Assembly (NCBI GenBank): GCA_037577475.1
Contig: CM075189.1
Span: 21,166,339-21,230,338, forward strand
Length of the DNA stretch: 64,000 nucleotides
Direction of reading: 5' to 3'
Source of the DNA: Chaunax sp. Z400
Lineage: Eukaryota > Chordata > Actinopteri > Lophiiformes > Chaunacidae
Shown in pieces: positions 47,111 to 61,100 of the stretch; the stretch's first letter is position 1, and each line of letters starts with the position of its first letter. The notes beneath the pieces are model-generated. The model did no database searches. It saw only the letters and a list, made by a program, of their open reading frames with translations, and was not told where the DNA came from. A program made the position numbers and the translations under genes.

Positions 47111-48019
47111 GGGGCCTTGAAATGAATGTTTACCTGTCAAACGTGTCGTTTTATTTACGTTTTATGGTTGGAGTTATGAGTTTGTTGACTTATCTAATTA
47201 ATTAGTGTAATACTATGTGACCTTGTTAGTGTTATTTGAGGACACATACTTTGTGGTGATGAGTCAGGAGTGGCCCTGAGAGTGATCAGACATCAGACAA
47301 GGTGATAGTGACAAGAATGTAGGAGACAGTAATGCAAAATCCTGTAACGATTTTTCATATAGGTGTATCACCAACAATTTAAAAAGCAAACACCTAATTC
47401 CTTGACCCTGGAAACCTACTTATACCATTTGGAATCATGTGTCCATCATCAGTATTCTACCGGTTATTCCAAAAAATATTATTTTCCACATTGGCGGAAC
47501 TGGATACATGAAATCCATTTATATGAGACTGAATCTGCATTTTCTTACATATTGGTGGCAGTGCCGTGTCTCTACCCCTCTTTTTTTCTCAATATCTTTA
47601 TTGATTTTATTATTATTAAACAACAAACATTTAGAACATATAACAAGGAAACCATCTCTACCTTCCCCTGCTAAATCAATCAATAAATGAATAAAATATA
47701 ATTAAAAAAACAGATTAATTAAAAAAGAGTTTCTAATTAAAATGTATTAAAAATCAAATAAATGGTAATAACGCAGATCAAAGAAATAAAGTACATTTAC
47801 AAAAAACAAATGTTTGTCTTCTAATCACATCTTCACCTGTCTCTCTACCCCTCTCTGTTACAGTACTGTGATCCAATGCATATTGACCCCTTCCAAACAT
47901 TTATCTTAAATCTCTCAGATCTTTATGATCAATATGTGGATACAATTGTGCACATTGGATGAACAGCATGAGTTATACATCATTTTCATGATAGTGGTAA
48001 AATATTTTTTAAAGGCCCC

Positions 48020-48215
48020 ATCTCATAGTGTGATCCAGAATCTGCACCTGAACCTGGATCTACCCTAACATTTGAATCAACTCTTCCTTGGCCCAAGATG
48101 AACCCCTACACAAAATGTCATCAAAATCCTTTGACAGCTTTTCAAGATACCTTGCAGACAAACAAACACACATGGTAGATCACATAAAGTGATTAACTCT
48201 CATTGGTGGAAGTGA
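48020..48215. repeat. 3' fragment of the dispersed repeat family
   Basis: The landmarks 'gatccagaatctgcacctga', 'tcaactcttccttggcccaa', 'tcatcaaaatcctttgacag' and 'gcagacaaacaaacac' match the 3' body of the copies at 41.2 and 54.9 kb. The flanking regions 47.1-48.0 and 48.2-50.2 kb show no supportable gene. Confidence 0.6.
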
Positions 48216-50275
48216 TTAGCAAACATATGGATGGTGGACGGAAATAAAAATAAAGTGTCTTGCTGAATGAGCAGAGATTATCTACAATCTGGCAACTCAG
48301 AAGTTCCGCTCAATAATGACTTATGACTGATTAATAATGCACAAAGTGTGACTGATTACTGAAAGGAGTGTCAGGAGTTTGACAGACAGGTCCTTTGAGG
48401 TGAATCATTGGTGCACAAGGAGAAGACCAGTGGAAAGGCCGGCAGCTTTGCTGTACAGGTTGTTGTTGAAAGCTTCCCAAGCATCACCTGCTGCTTCCTG
48501 CCTGTTGGTTAGGGGTGATGGGGCGTTGTGAAAATTGTGCATATTGTGTGACCGGATAAAATTGTAATAAAGTGCGTGTTTTGGCCTAATGAGAGCCACA
48601 CGTTCATAGTGTGCTTGTTTGTGAGATTTCAACAACATAATTGATGTTCCTACAATTTTGTCTTAAATGTTGTATGTAATGTACAAAACAAATGAAGAAT
48701 AGAAATGTTCCTTTTTTCAGCAAACATGTGGCAGACATGTGCCAGACCTGAAGCTTACATTTGATGTTTTTGTGAAATATTTCCTTCAGTATACCTGCAT
48801 AGTCTATACCTGAAATTTGCCTGCATTGACCTAACAACACACAAAGAACTGTGTGTGTCAGTTTGTGCATGCATGTACTTATGGACACGTGTAAGTGTGA
48901 ATGTGTGATTTTTAAGTTTGTCTGACCTTTCACACTGTTCTTACACAATCACATTCAAAGTTCAGTGTCACCTGACTGAAATGGATGATGTCGGCAGGCT
49001 GAGACTTTTATGTAAATATAGAGCTTCAGAAAGTGTTTATATGATCATATTATAATCATCACTGATTAAATGTATCCATTTAAGACACGATGATGTGAAT
49101 ATGGATGTAATAAATTCACAAAATAACTCATCCATGTAAATAAAAATAGATTTGGAAAATGGTTCAGGTATGTTTTTAGTCTTCTGGCTATTTTCTCATT
49201 TGTGTTAATCCTGAACAGAAGTCAGTCAGAGCCAAGTGTGGAGATGTTTGGTTTCGGCAGTGGTAATTTAAGAAACAAAGGAAATGAACGTAGAATATGT
49301 TGAGATTTAGACTTAATCCTTGACTTTGGAAGCAACAAAACAGTATCATCAAAAGGTCCATTCTGGAGCATTTGACTTATCATAGACAGGAAGTATTTAA
49401 GACACTCAGAAGAATGAACATTTTCATGGCAAATCCATCTGTGTGATAGGGAAAGCCCCAGAGCAACTAACGAATGGACCTTGTTGTGTGTTTGCCTCGA
49501 TGGTATAATAAATATGTTTAAATCAAATGAACTTAGTGCTTCCATAGAAGCATTGCACGTTGTAGAAGTATGTTGAAATAATTAAAAACACCCATGGAAG
49601 CATTTATTAAAACAAAATGAAGCAAGATTCAGAGCAACACATGTAATGTAGGCCACACATTGGTAGGACCTCTTCAGAGGCTGAAAAACATCTAACATAG
49701 ACTGGTTGTTTGAGCAAACTGAGTTGGAGGGGGAAAATACATTTGAAAGTGAACCATAATGAGATAAATCTCCCAACTGAGTGAAGAGCCTGTAAATGAT
49801 TAGTCACTGTGACAACACTGGCATGACTGTTGTGAAAGACCGATTTCTTAAACTCTGTACATAATGTGATAAAGTGACATATTCTGGAAGAAAAAATAAT
49901 TATTTGCTGTCTAATTTTCACTGCTAGTTTATGCTTGTAGTGATGCAGGCATTGCCACTGGCTTAAGAAAACAGAAGCTCAGTTTGTTATGGAATTATGA
50001 CTTTGCTTTGTAATATTTATGAGTTTATTTTCTTTTCTTTTCTTGAAATAGACATTTTATTGAATTCCAAAACATGAACACAGAAGAATAAATAAATAAA
50101 TAAATAAATGCAAAGATAAGCAACATTAACAGCATACATTAAGAGACCAGTGTAGAACAAAATAAGACTGCAGCATTCTAGTATTAGGCTATTAATGTTT
50201 GTATATTTGCTTTGGGTATCCACTAGCACACATCTCTTGTACTCAGAGAGAATTCTGATCATAGTGTGATCATAG

Positions 50276-50440
50276 CACAGATAGCACAGTTGTTTCAGTG
50301 TGCGTGCCCCATGCATGGAGGCCGAAGTCCTCCCGCGGCGGCCGTGGGGTCGATTCCCACCCACAGCCCCCTCTCTCCCCATTTCCTGTCAAAAAATGTT
50401 TGGCTGTCCTATCTAATAAAGGCAAACACTGCCCTACCCC
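50276..50440 (+). mobile_element. tRNA-derived SINE
   Basis: The sequence has a tRNA-like head with a box B-like GGGTCGATTCC at 50347-50357, then the fish SINE body 'ctctctccccatttcctgtc' and the end 'tgtcctatctaataaaggc'. It is not a functional tRNA gene because no cloverleaf acceptor or anticodon arm can be drawn. Plus orientation. Confidence 0.7.
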
Positions 50441-50449
50441 CAAGAAATA

Positions 50450-53400
50450 AGTAACGTTCTCTCGCTAATACCAATATGAAGAAAAATATTCAAAAAGGGT
50501 GGTAATTTTTAATTTAAATTTTTAATGCAAATACTTGCATACTATGTCTGTATGAGTCACCTGTGCTGACACCTTGCAGCCCTACAATACTGGCCGTTAC
50601 TAGATGGTCACTTTGCATTTGGTGGTGCAATGTTTTGTATGTCCAAAACCACCTGTTTAGACTCACATTTTGACACAAAAGGATCAAACCAAATCTTTTT
50701 ATTTTTAAAAGGAGATGCTCAAATAATAAACATACAGTAAAATGTGTCTGGAAAAACTTAAACCTGAATATTTAGCCATATTTTTTGCACTGCTGTGGGC
50801 CACATACTGTTAATGATCATAGAGATTAGAAGGGTGGATTAAGACATTTCAGTTGTGCTTAAAATACTTTGTAATTTACATGAATTCAGCTGTACTTTAT
50901 GAAGGAGAAAATATTTTAAATTCTCTCAAAAACCTGAGTTTAAGGTGACAGTACTCCATTAAATATTCACAGGACAAGACTGAGAGCTGAAGCTTAACAC
51001 TTAAAGAACATTTAACTCATAAGGAGTACGCTCACTCTTCGCCACTAGATGTCAGGAAAGACCCGCAGAAAATTCCTGTTGTGACAGTAGTGCTGTCCTA
51101 GTGATGAGGTATGGGACATTCATGTAGTGTAGAAGTTTTGCAGCCATGTGAATGTGTGAATGAGGTGAGACACAGCTGTTTATTTATTTTCAGATCGTTT
51201 ATAGAGCATCACAAATTCATTGCAAACCAGGTCAGAATTAACAGCCACAAAAAAAACAAAAACAAAGTTTGACAATGAGCATTAGCAGGACACTCACTAC
51301 ACCTTTGTTTAATTTAACAGAAATGAAATGATCTAAGCTTACATAAAACTCAGCTAATGTATACCTGATGTTAACTTAAGCTAATGTTTGAGGTCAACAT
51401 AACATTAAACTGATTGTGTTAATGGCATTTTTCAAAATTCTCATTCGAATCATTCATCTTACCAGCTGTTATATATGATTTAGAAAAAGAATAATCTTCA
51501 TGCTTGATTACAAAAAAAAAAGAATAAAAACGGAAAACTGCATCAAGGATGAGTTTTAAGACATCTTGCAGGCTTTGGAGTTCTTACATGAAGAGAGGTG
51601 TAATCATAAAAACAGTCCACTGTGATCATCACTTGTAAATATTCATGAGGCCTTTCATGTGGAGATGGTTTGTTTTGTTTTTTGTGTTGTGATCCAAAAT
51701 TAGAAAACACCCTCGGGACTGAAGAGCATCGCTATCCATTTTACAAACAGGTTCTCTTAACACAGGAAACGGGGAGAATCTTTTACTGCTACTGCAATTA
51801 TGCAGTTGGTGCTAAGAGAAAGTATTTGTGTCCAGATGATATGGCTTATAGACAAAGACATATTTGATTAACTTGGTCCCATGGAGAAAATAAGATAATT
51901 GCACTTCACTTGAACTTGAGTGCAGGTAAGTGTCACTGGGAAAAAACATCTTTGCACGTGAAAGATTAATTGGAAATCCTTTATTGATTTTATTAGAGGT
52001 GTGCATTTCTGAACTTTCATATAGCTAACACACTGCTTTTAGAAATGATATTTTACTCTGTAGTGTGCTGTGCTTGTATTCCATCCACCCGTCCGTCCAG
52101 CCGTCCATTCTACTTTCCATATGAATCCCACTGAAGGCTAAATTGCCTGTGATATTGACTGAGCTCTATGTAAATAGTCCATGCCATCCATCCTTCTTCA
52201 AACCCCGTGTTTTTTCTTATCTTTTAAGGACAAATGACCAATGTAGTTGTCAATATCCGTTCCTGTTTCTAGGAGAAACTCCTCTCAGCAGAAAGCAACA
52301 GCAGATCATAAAGGTTTTCTTAAAAGTAAAAGAAGTAAATTATTTTTTTTTGTTATTTTTTGGACTCTGGACTCTTAAATCTTCCTAGCTCACAGGTACT
52401 GATGAGCGTCAACAAAGCATGCTGTGCCGCTGAATCTACCCTTCATCCACAACGGAGTTGATTCCTTTTGAAAATGACAACAGGCAACAGCAGGCAGACG
52501 TTTGGCTCAAGGCAAACCTCTTAGAAGTTCAGTTGTGTCACTGGAGTCAACTTTGAACCATATGCTTTCCAAAGGGGCAACAGCTGGGGTGAGTTTATCC
52601 GCAGCAAGTATGGGAGTGAGTGGGACTCACTTTCTCCTTTCAATGGAGAGACTTACATTTATAAAACAGTGATCATTTGGTATTATTGGTTCTCTGTAAT
52701 TCCCTACACATATAAACTTTAAAATCTCTGCCAATCCAAATTGTAATTCATATTTTTTCCAGATGACGCTGTTTTATAAGCTACTGACTACTCTCGAAGT
52801 AAATGTATGGTATTCTCCAGCTCACCTACGAATATTCAGCCTACTACCCATGTAGAATCAAATACGGTTATGTTTCAAATAAAACTGAGTGCATGCATAT
52901 CACATTTTGATATTTGGTTTACATATGTATATGGTTTGCCTAGAGTATATGAATTTCATCTAATGAAGCTCTGAAGAGGTAATGTACAAGAGACAGTGGC
53001 AGAGACAGTATGTATGTCTGTGTGATTTACACTCAGACTCATATTTTTAAGCAAGACCACACTGTTTTGTAAAGTGTATGGACAAATTAATCTGTGCATG
53101 AAATGAAAAGACATAATGCCAGAATATTTGTCAAGTAATGTTAAGATATAAACCAAATATGTCCTAGAATTCTTTACAGTCGATACAATATATCAGACTT
53201 CGGTGTTAGATTTAGATTTTGAACACTCAGTTAAGTAAGGAGACCGAGTTTGGTGAAAGACAAAGAGTGAATCTTGCATCAAAAAGACTGTAACTTTGGA
53301 AAATGCTCACTTAATTAGTTGTTTCAGACTGCTGAAGTCTTGTGCTAGCGTCAGCTGAACTCCAGAAAACCAATTTGCACAGGATAAAAACGGTGGATTG

Positions 53401-54455
53401 TTCCCCATCTCTGACAGTGGAGTCATGCAGTAAGGGATCCCATCTGTGAACAGACAATAATCTTACATTTTACATATGTGCATGTAAATACTGAAGTATG
53501 ATGGACTTAAATCTTACCCTATCTGTAAATGTAGTCTCGCTGCAAGGGCACCTGTGATATCTTGTAGGCATATGATCTCTGCAAGAAATTATAGTGACAG
53601 GAGGCATGGGTTTCCCAACCGAATAAACTGTCAAATGGTGTAACATCCGTAAAGAGGTGGACTCGAGTGCATGATTTAATGCATGGAATAAGTCTTCCTT
53701 TTTGGCTAATCCTCAAGTAACTAATCCTTTGCTGAGAGACTTAAACCAAAGGCAGTGTGGAACATTGTTGCAGAAAAAGAGAAGAGGAGTGGTGACGAGA
53801 AACAAATAGGTAATGCTGACTTACCCCTCAACAACTGTCACAGTCCTCTTAAAAAAAACGTAACCACAAAATAGTCTTGAATTTCTCAGCGACTTAGCAA
53901 GTATAAAACCATATAGCCTGCATTGACAGAAAGATTTTACTCCCCATACTGTAGTTGACAAAACCAATACAAATTTAATGGTTTAATTGTCTTCTTTTTT
54001 GGTGTGGCATTGAATATTGAATTTTATATGAATAGTTAATTTAATAACATAAAATTGCAGAGGCTTTTTATTGCTGCTGATGAATGACCCACATACACTG
54101 TTTGGTTCAAACCTGACGCTCTTTCTCTCTCATTCTTCTCCTCAGATGTGATTGTGCCACAAACACCACCTGCTACTCTAAAGAGAACACAGCACCATTT
54201 TTGTTTTAATTAAAACATCAGAAACAAGGTTAATCATTGCTCTGACAGGGGACTTTCAAACTGTAATTAAATTCATGTTGTTCAATTCATTGTTCAGATT
54301 ACTGAATAGGAGCAAAATTTATTTTGTACAAATTAGTCATCAATGTCACAATGTGAGTCTCTTTGAGGTTTAAATTCAGGTTTAAGGTTCAGTTTGAAAA
54401 TATCAAATTTATGCAAAACAGACTGAGGAATAATGAAGTCGACCGTCAACACATT
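50450..54455. other. Intergenic stretch without recognised gene
   Basis: Unique-looking AT-rich DNA. Open frames of 60-80 codons here have no domain or splice support, and no conserved RNA structure was recognised by eye. Confidence 0.4.
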
Positions 54456-54459
54456 ATAA

Positions 54460-55140
54460 ATACTAGACAGTACTCAAAGTGTGCAAACCTCCACACAGGC
54501 AGGTCAGTTTCCCCATTATGTCATTGCATCGAAAAGCAAAAATCCCATGATTGTTTGACCCTCATAATGTGACTCTTTTACGATGACAACCCCCCCTAGA
54601 ATTTGGAATCACATTGGTATCATGTTTAATTTGATAGTTATTCAAGAAGAACTATATTTCATTAATGGTGGTTTTCTTCACATGAAATCACATACATGAA
54701 ATTAGACTCCAACTGAACCAGCACAGTTTCTGCTATGATATGATCTTGTATGCAATACTTAATGTAATTATTATTTCTAATCTTACAGTTGCAAATTTTC
54801 CATTGGCCCTATATATTTAAATATTTTGGATCACCAGATCTGGAATATTACTTGGATCCAGATCATATTTTGATGTGTGGTAGATCTTATGGGGATATGA
54901 TTGTGTAATTTTTGTCCAGGCGTGATGTTAGAAACAAAAATCAAAAATCGAATTACTCCTATTCTGCAATGGCAAAGAAAACATTCTGGATTAGATGATG
55001 ATCTGGATCACCACCAAAATCTAATGGATTGTTCATTGAAACACACCCTAACTCTCCTAAATAATTTCATACAGACAGACAGACAGACAGACGACAAACA
55101 GACAGACCAAAGTCAGCAAAAACATAACCTTGGAGGTAAC
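54460..55140. repeat. Dispersed repeat copy, near full length
   Basis: It starts 'actagacagtactcaaagtg' with 'cagtttccccattatgtcat', passes through 'tggatcaccagatctggaat' and 'gatctggatcaccaccaaaa', carries a GACA microsatellite (about 55072-55093) and ends 'agcaaaaacataaccttgga'. Comparing this copy with 40497-41595 shows what the latter has gained. The 109-codon frame across it is repeat-derived. Confidence 0.6.
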
Positions 55141-55144
55141 AAAA

Positions 55145-58100
55145 GAGTCACAAGGTTTAACATCTGGCCTGGATTATTTACACTATATCATCATATAAGT
55201 ATTATTAACTCTATTATTAACAGGACGTAAAAATGTATTTTTTTTTAATGCCACAGTTATCATCAGTTCTGGTACAGTTTGCCACAACGTTAGTAATTCT
55301 AATAAAGCATTGTGTTTGTCTGTGTTGGAGGAAAAGTCATGGTTTGCTGTTACCACCGCCAGGGAAATTGAAGTGTGTCCACAATTTGCATTAAGAGGTG
55401 AGTTTAGGGGTAACTTCATGAGGAAAATGAGCTGCGTCAGTAGAGGTTTGTGCTTTCCGAGTGCTGTCTACTTATATTTGTGTCTTGCTCTAGAATACTT
55501 TGTTTGGGAGCTGGTGTAATGTGTTTGATTTATCAACATCCACACATCTACATGGTCCATTTCTTTCCTTTCTTTCTTGTTTTATTTAGCAGGTAGGAAC
55601 CAGATATAGTTGGTTGGTCTTCAGGTGGCTACAAGACATAAGCAAATTTAAAAAAAGAGTGAGTTATTTAAGCATGCCAGAACAAATTTAGACCACCAGC
55701 TCCAATAGTGTCTAAGAGTGAGATCCAAGATTCAATAGTGGTTCATTTTTAGGCTGAATTTGTCAGTTTTCTGCTGTTTATATTCTTAAGCAGGAAGTGA
55801 TAGTTTATATAAATTCAAATCTCTGAGGAGCTTTGGTTGCTGGCTTTAGAACAAATGAGATTAAGCACAAGAGGGATCACATTGTGAGTACAGGCTACAC
55901 TCTGACAAACCACAATCTTTCACTCTTCTTGGACTTTTTTTCCATCCTCCGTCCAATTTCCCTCGGACATATTTTCTTGTTCTGGAAGATCAACTTCAAC
56001 TTGCATTTACATTACACCTCATCATGAGTGTCAGATGCATCCAAACACACAAACACTAAAATTCAGGATTGGTAATAACCTGCTTTAGGACTTGGAAACC
56101 TCTGTTGCAGACCAGGGCCACCAGGGCAAAAGTAATTACACAATCTGTTTAAGTGTCATCAGCACATAATTTATGTGGTTGCTCATACATGAAGGAGACC
56201 TTGAGGTATTATTTGTGTGAGTGTGTGTGTGTGTGTGTTTGTGCTCCCCCATCAGCCCTATTGAGCTGCTGCCAAGGTGTGGAATTGTAATAAGCAATAA
56301 GGGACACTCCTGTTATAAATTCTGGATGCCCTTGCAAACAATCAGAGTCAACAATGATCTTTATGGGAGAGAATGATGGATAGGATTAGAGATGACAATT
56401 CACAAAAGCTCTTCTTACAGATTGATTTTTAGATTTGGCAAAATAAGTCAAGTATGACCAAAAAAGATAATTAAATATAACATTTATAGACAGAGAGAAA
56501 CAATGACAGGTTGTATATCTCCAAAATGTGACCTGTGTATGTAATAATGTATTCCGCCTTTTGTCCCACCAGGGGTGTGTCCAGGAAGGGGGCCTGGTGT
56601 GGCACTTGTCACTCCTGAAATCTGATTGGCCACAATACAACCTCTTTAACTACATTGTAAGTCAATTTGGATAAAAAGTTTCAGCAAAAAAATCTAAATC
56701 ACAATCTAAACACAAATATAAGAAAAAAAGTGAGATGTGTTATATTGGCAATTAAAAAAATGAGAGACGCTAAATGAATGCTTTTCTGATGTTCTGATGT
56801 GTGTGGTGCACTAATATAATGCCACTCCTGCATAAATCAGTGCCCCACTTGGGCCATCCCCTGGTCCCAATAAACAGCAGCTGTTGACTCGGTAGGGTTT
56901 GATTTCTCATTGATCCAGAACTTACAATAAATATAAACAGCAAATAGTGGATTATCAAATCAAAAAGACATTTTGATGGTAAATGTAGTCAATTAAAGAA
57001 AATCATTCCTCAGTTTCTTTGCCATATTTACAAAGAAATCTCAGTTCTTCTGCTGTTCCAACACCAGAGATTTATTTGGTGTTAACAAGGAACTACAGGC
57101 TATTTCAAATTGCATTTCAAGTTTCTGTCTCTGGGTAGCCAGGCTGTGTTGCCACTGAAATATAATTTGTTGTCTTCGTAGATAAAATAGCATCCCAAAA
57201 TATGGACTTAGATATTCAGAGAGTCAGAATATACAGCTGCAGAAATGCAGCAGAAAGAGGCCAAGCCTGCAGCTGCATTATGCCTGGAGCTGTGCAAAAC
57301 AATATTGTCAGTGGGAGCCGAGTTCTGTTGCTGGCTGTAAGAAACACACAGATGTCTTTATCTACTCCTACCATCTGTCAAGGACCAGTGGAATAACTTC
57401 ATTTTTGATGGAAAGGTGATGGAAATATCCCTGCAATGACTGTGCAAATGAAATGTGTGTCTACATTTGACTACAATGAGCTCAAAAGGATGGGTCAACT
57501 GCCCATGACCCGACTTTGAATAGACTGCATTTTAAACCTCACAAAGAATTTATTTTCTGAATTATTTAAATCATGTTGTGGCAGTTTTGCACAAATGTAG
57601 AGAAAAATCTACAGTAGAAAAAAGAGAAAAAGTTTCACATATATTAATAATCTTTATTAGTAATCAAATACAAATATGACACATAGGAGTCTCTGCAATT
57701 CTGCTTACTTTAAACACATGAAACTCTTCTCGCCCCAAAAGTAGATGTTTGCCCTGAGTTTTTGTTCTGTGTATGTCACAAAATGTGGAAGATTTCCCTT
57801 CATATTCATCCACCTCAGACGAGTCAGACAACATATAAGTCATGATGTTTGTTTTGGTACATACACAAGTCAAGACATGCAAACGTAACAAGGCACATGA
57901 TTGGTTAAATAGAGGAGCACAATAAAGATCTGCAATGAGACCTGTGATTTTACTGGATGATATGTCTCACAATATGACAAAATTTAATTAAAATTTTTTT
58001 AAGGCATAAAAGTTGGCAGTAGACGTAGTAACAGTACAAAATGACATCTGTATAAAAGGAACAAGGTGCCGATGCTTTTGGAGGGGTGGTGGTATGATTT

Positions 58101-61100
58101 TGATCCACAACTGAGAGATTTAAAAAGCAGCTAAGAGCAGTCCAGTCAGACAACTCATGCGTTTGAAATAGTTTACTATCACAGCAAGAAAATAAAGAGT
58201 TTAGGTTTGGCATCTAGGCTCCATTTAGGAGAAAATCAATCTAAACTGTCTTCAAATTGGGGAAACAGTGTGAGGTCTGGGGGCTCCTTACCTCCAAGCA
58301 GAGGAGTAGATCAATTACCATGAACGGGGAAGGGAAATCATTTCTGCCATGTTATTTCATTGTTTACAAAGTCCTGCCCGAAGCATATATGTAAAATGTC
58401 ACACTATGCTGACCTTGCTGTATTACATGACACAGCTCTTTTGTTTGTATAAAGCCGGCCGGTATGCTCGCTAATATATATATATATAATAAATATAATA
58501 TAATATGGTTCAGTGTAAATAAACAAAGGTGCCACAGAGAAGGGTTTTTGTTTTGGCTTTATTACGCCATCTCTCTACAAAAAGGGCATTTTCATTAGCA
58601 CACAGCAGCTCTCTTGCTCAGTGGGTGTGGGTGTCAACGGCTCATATGCATCCTGATTCATGAGAGGACTGCCTGCAAAGCGGCTGATCTCAGCTATCTC
58701 GGTCAGTATAGCAAGCACTGAGGAATTCATTGCTTCAATTCCCTACATTTACCATCAACACTGATTGAACATCCACATAAAATGTGACATATTTTAATTC
58801 AAGTGCTTGCCCCATCTTGTGTTCCTGACACACGCTGTCAATTAAGTATCTACCACACACAGGAGTCCCTCGACCAAAATTTAATCCAGGACTGTGACAG
58901 AAACTATACAAACATCTTGATATTATGAGCCAAAGACCATTTCAGGGCTGAGCCACAAGGTCAAACTGTGTTTTCATGCATTTGACCATTAAAATGAAAG
59001 GGGAATTGCCTTTGCTGTAAAAAGAGAGGTGATCTATGAACTCTGTGGTGTTTCTGTGTTGCCTTTCTATGATTTAGTTTGGATGAAAAAATTAAAGACA
59101 GGGCATGGAGGTCTGAGTTTTCAAAGCAGTTGTCCTTTTCCCAGGCCTAGTAAGCTGCTGGCAAAGCTTTTCCTCATGCTTAAACTGACACCTGCAGACT
59201 GGGGATAACGGTGCACTAAATCAGAAAGCGAAGTGGCATAAAGGCCCACTTTTGAGCCTCTACGACAGCATGAATCAGAAACCCTTGGTAATTATTTTTA
59301 TTTCTTCATCAGCCCGGGGATCAGTACCCTTGAGGTGGTTCCCTGCCTTCCAGTGACCCTAACACCCAACATACTTCTTGCCTTGACAGTTCCAGCATCT
59401 AATCCTATCGAGGCCCCCCCAAGGTTGAGGAAGATGATAGGTTTTTTTTTTCAGTATATGAGTAAAAGTCTGAATGAGAGAGAGAGGAATGAGAACCCTT
59501 CAGGGATCCTTAGACTACACATTTGGAATCTACTCAACTAGAAATTACTTTTCTACATGACTAAATGGTTTTATATGGGAGCATGTCATTTTAATCTTTC
59601 AATCTTTGCGTCATAATACGGACACAGGAGAGATGTTATATTCCATATTCAAGCCTTAAAGGCTGCCTTGGCAGACTGAGCTATAAGGAGTTTCCTTGCT
59701 CTTCTCTTAAATATTCCACATCGCTTCTGAAACCATCACCATCTCTTTTTGCTCTTTTCTTGTGACACACTTTTCCTTATTATGCCATATTTCCTGAACT
59801 GCATTAATCATCAGTGTTAGCACATTGGTGATGCTATATGCAGCTTCTGGCCTATGGCAAATTCCATGATCCAACAACAGAGTTTAGAAATTGGCTCTTC
59901 CCAGCTGACACGTGATGGTCAGAGGCAAGGACGAGCAAAGACAGATCGAAGGTAAGGACACACGCAAACATAAACCCACAAGCCATTTGTGGAGGAAACA
60001 CTTTGGAAGTTGTCTCATAAATTACACACATAACATCAGTAAAAAGCTCAGAATGATGAGAAGAATTTGTTGCATATTACAAGACTTGACAACTGCTTAA
60101 CTGCATGACAAAGAATCCCTATATGAGAAATGTAATCCAGGTCGTCTACAGAGCATTTCAATAAATCATTAAATGAGGCTTTTTGGAGCGAAGAAGACAG
60201 TTATGCTCCAGGCTAATGCTGCTTGGTATCTGTGTTTGCAAGATTCATTTATCAATCGGATCACTTTTTATTAAATTTTGCATAAAGGTGGTTCGGTGCC
60301 AAAGTTTAGGGTCAGTTTGTTCCATATTGGTGAAGTTAATCACAAACAAAACAATGTGAAGTGACACACACACTTGTAAAAGTGTAGCATTAATATTTCA
60401 GTTTGTGATCTGCAGCCTAAGTAAAGGTTTCCATATGATCTTGATCTTGAATTGCACAGCATTTTTTGCAGGTTTTATTCAGCAACTCACACATTGAAAA
60501 TAAGCGAACTGCGTTTTTATCTCACAGGCTCTTCAACTATAGGTACGCCAAATCTTTGATTCCTGAAACCACACTCATAGCTATGATATTCCAGCAATTT
60601 TTCTTTTTTCAGTTACACACATTGATACTCATTGTCTGTCTGACGTAATTTATAGGACAGGTGAGTCAATGCATAAGACAATCAACATGAGCATAGAAGT
60701 AGCACCCATTGAGATGTCAGTAATACAAGAAAAGTCCTCAGCATCCATATTGGTTTCCCACAAGCAGGAACCAGCAAATACATGAGATAAAGCATTAAGT
60801 AAAAAGCACCAAGCAGAAAAGTAAGATACAATATAAAAAAAGTCAGGCCCTTTGGGTATCACTGTATAATTTGACCACAGATAATAAAAACATGTTCTTG
60901 TTTTATTCCAAGAATTATTATAATATTATATAATTATTATATATTATTATTTTGACAGAGATGCATTTATTTACTGTTTATGCACCCAGATGATTTCCAT
61001 TCTTTATTTGCTTCTGTTCATTTCTCTATATTCTATATTTCTATTCATATTTGAATCAGGTTGTTTTTGTGAGCTTTTGTATCAAAGATGTTTTTAACTT

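Noticed and set aside
47363..47690. Two overlapping plus-strand frames of 83-103 codons
   Set aside because: AT-rich, hydrophobic low-complexity translation with no family resemblance; probably repeat-derived or chance.
50276..50440. Possible tRNA gene from the box B-like motif
   Set aside because: No cloverleaf; flanking body is that of a fish SINE.
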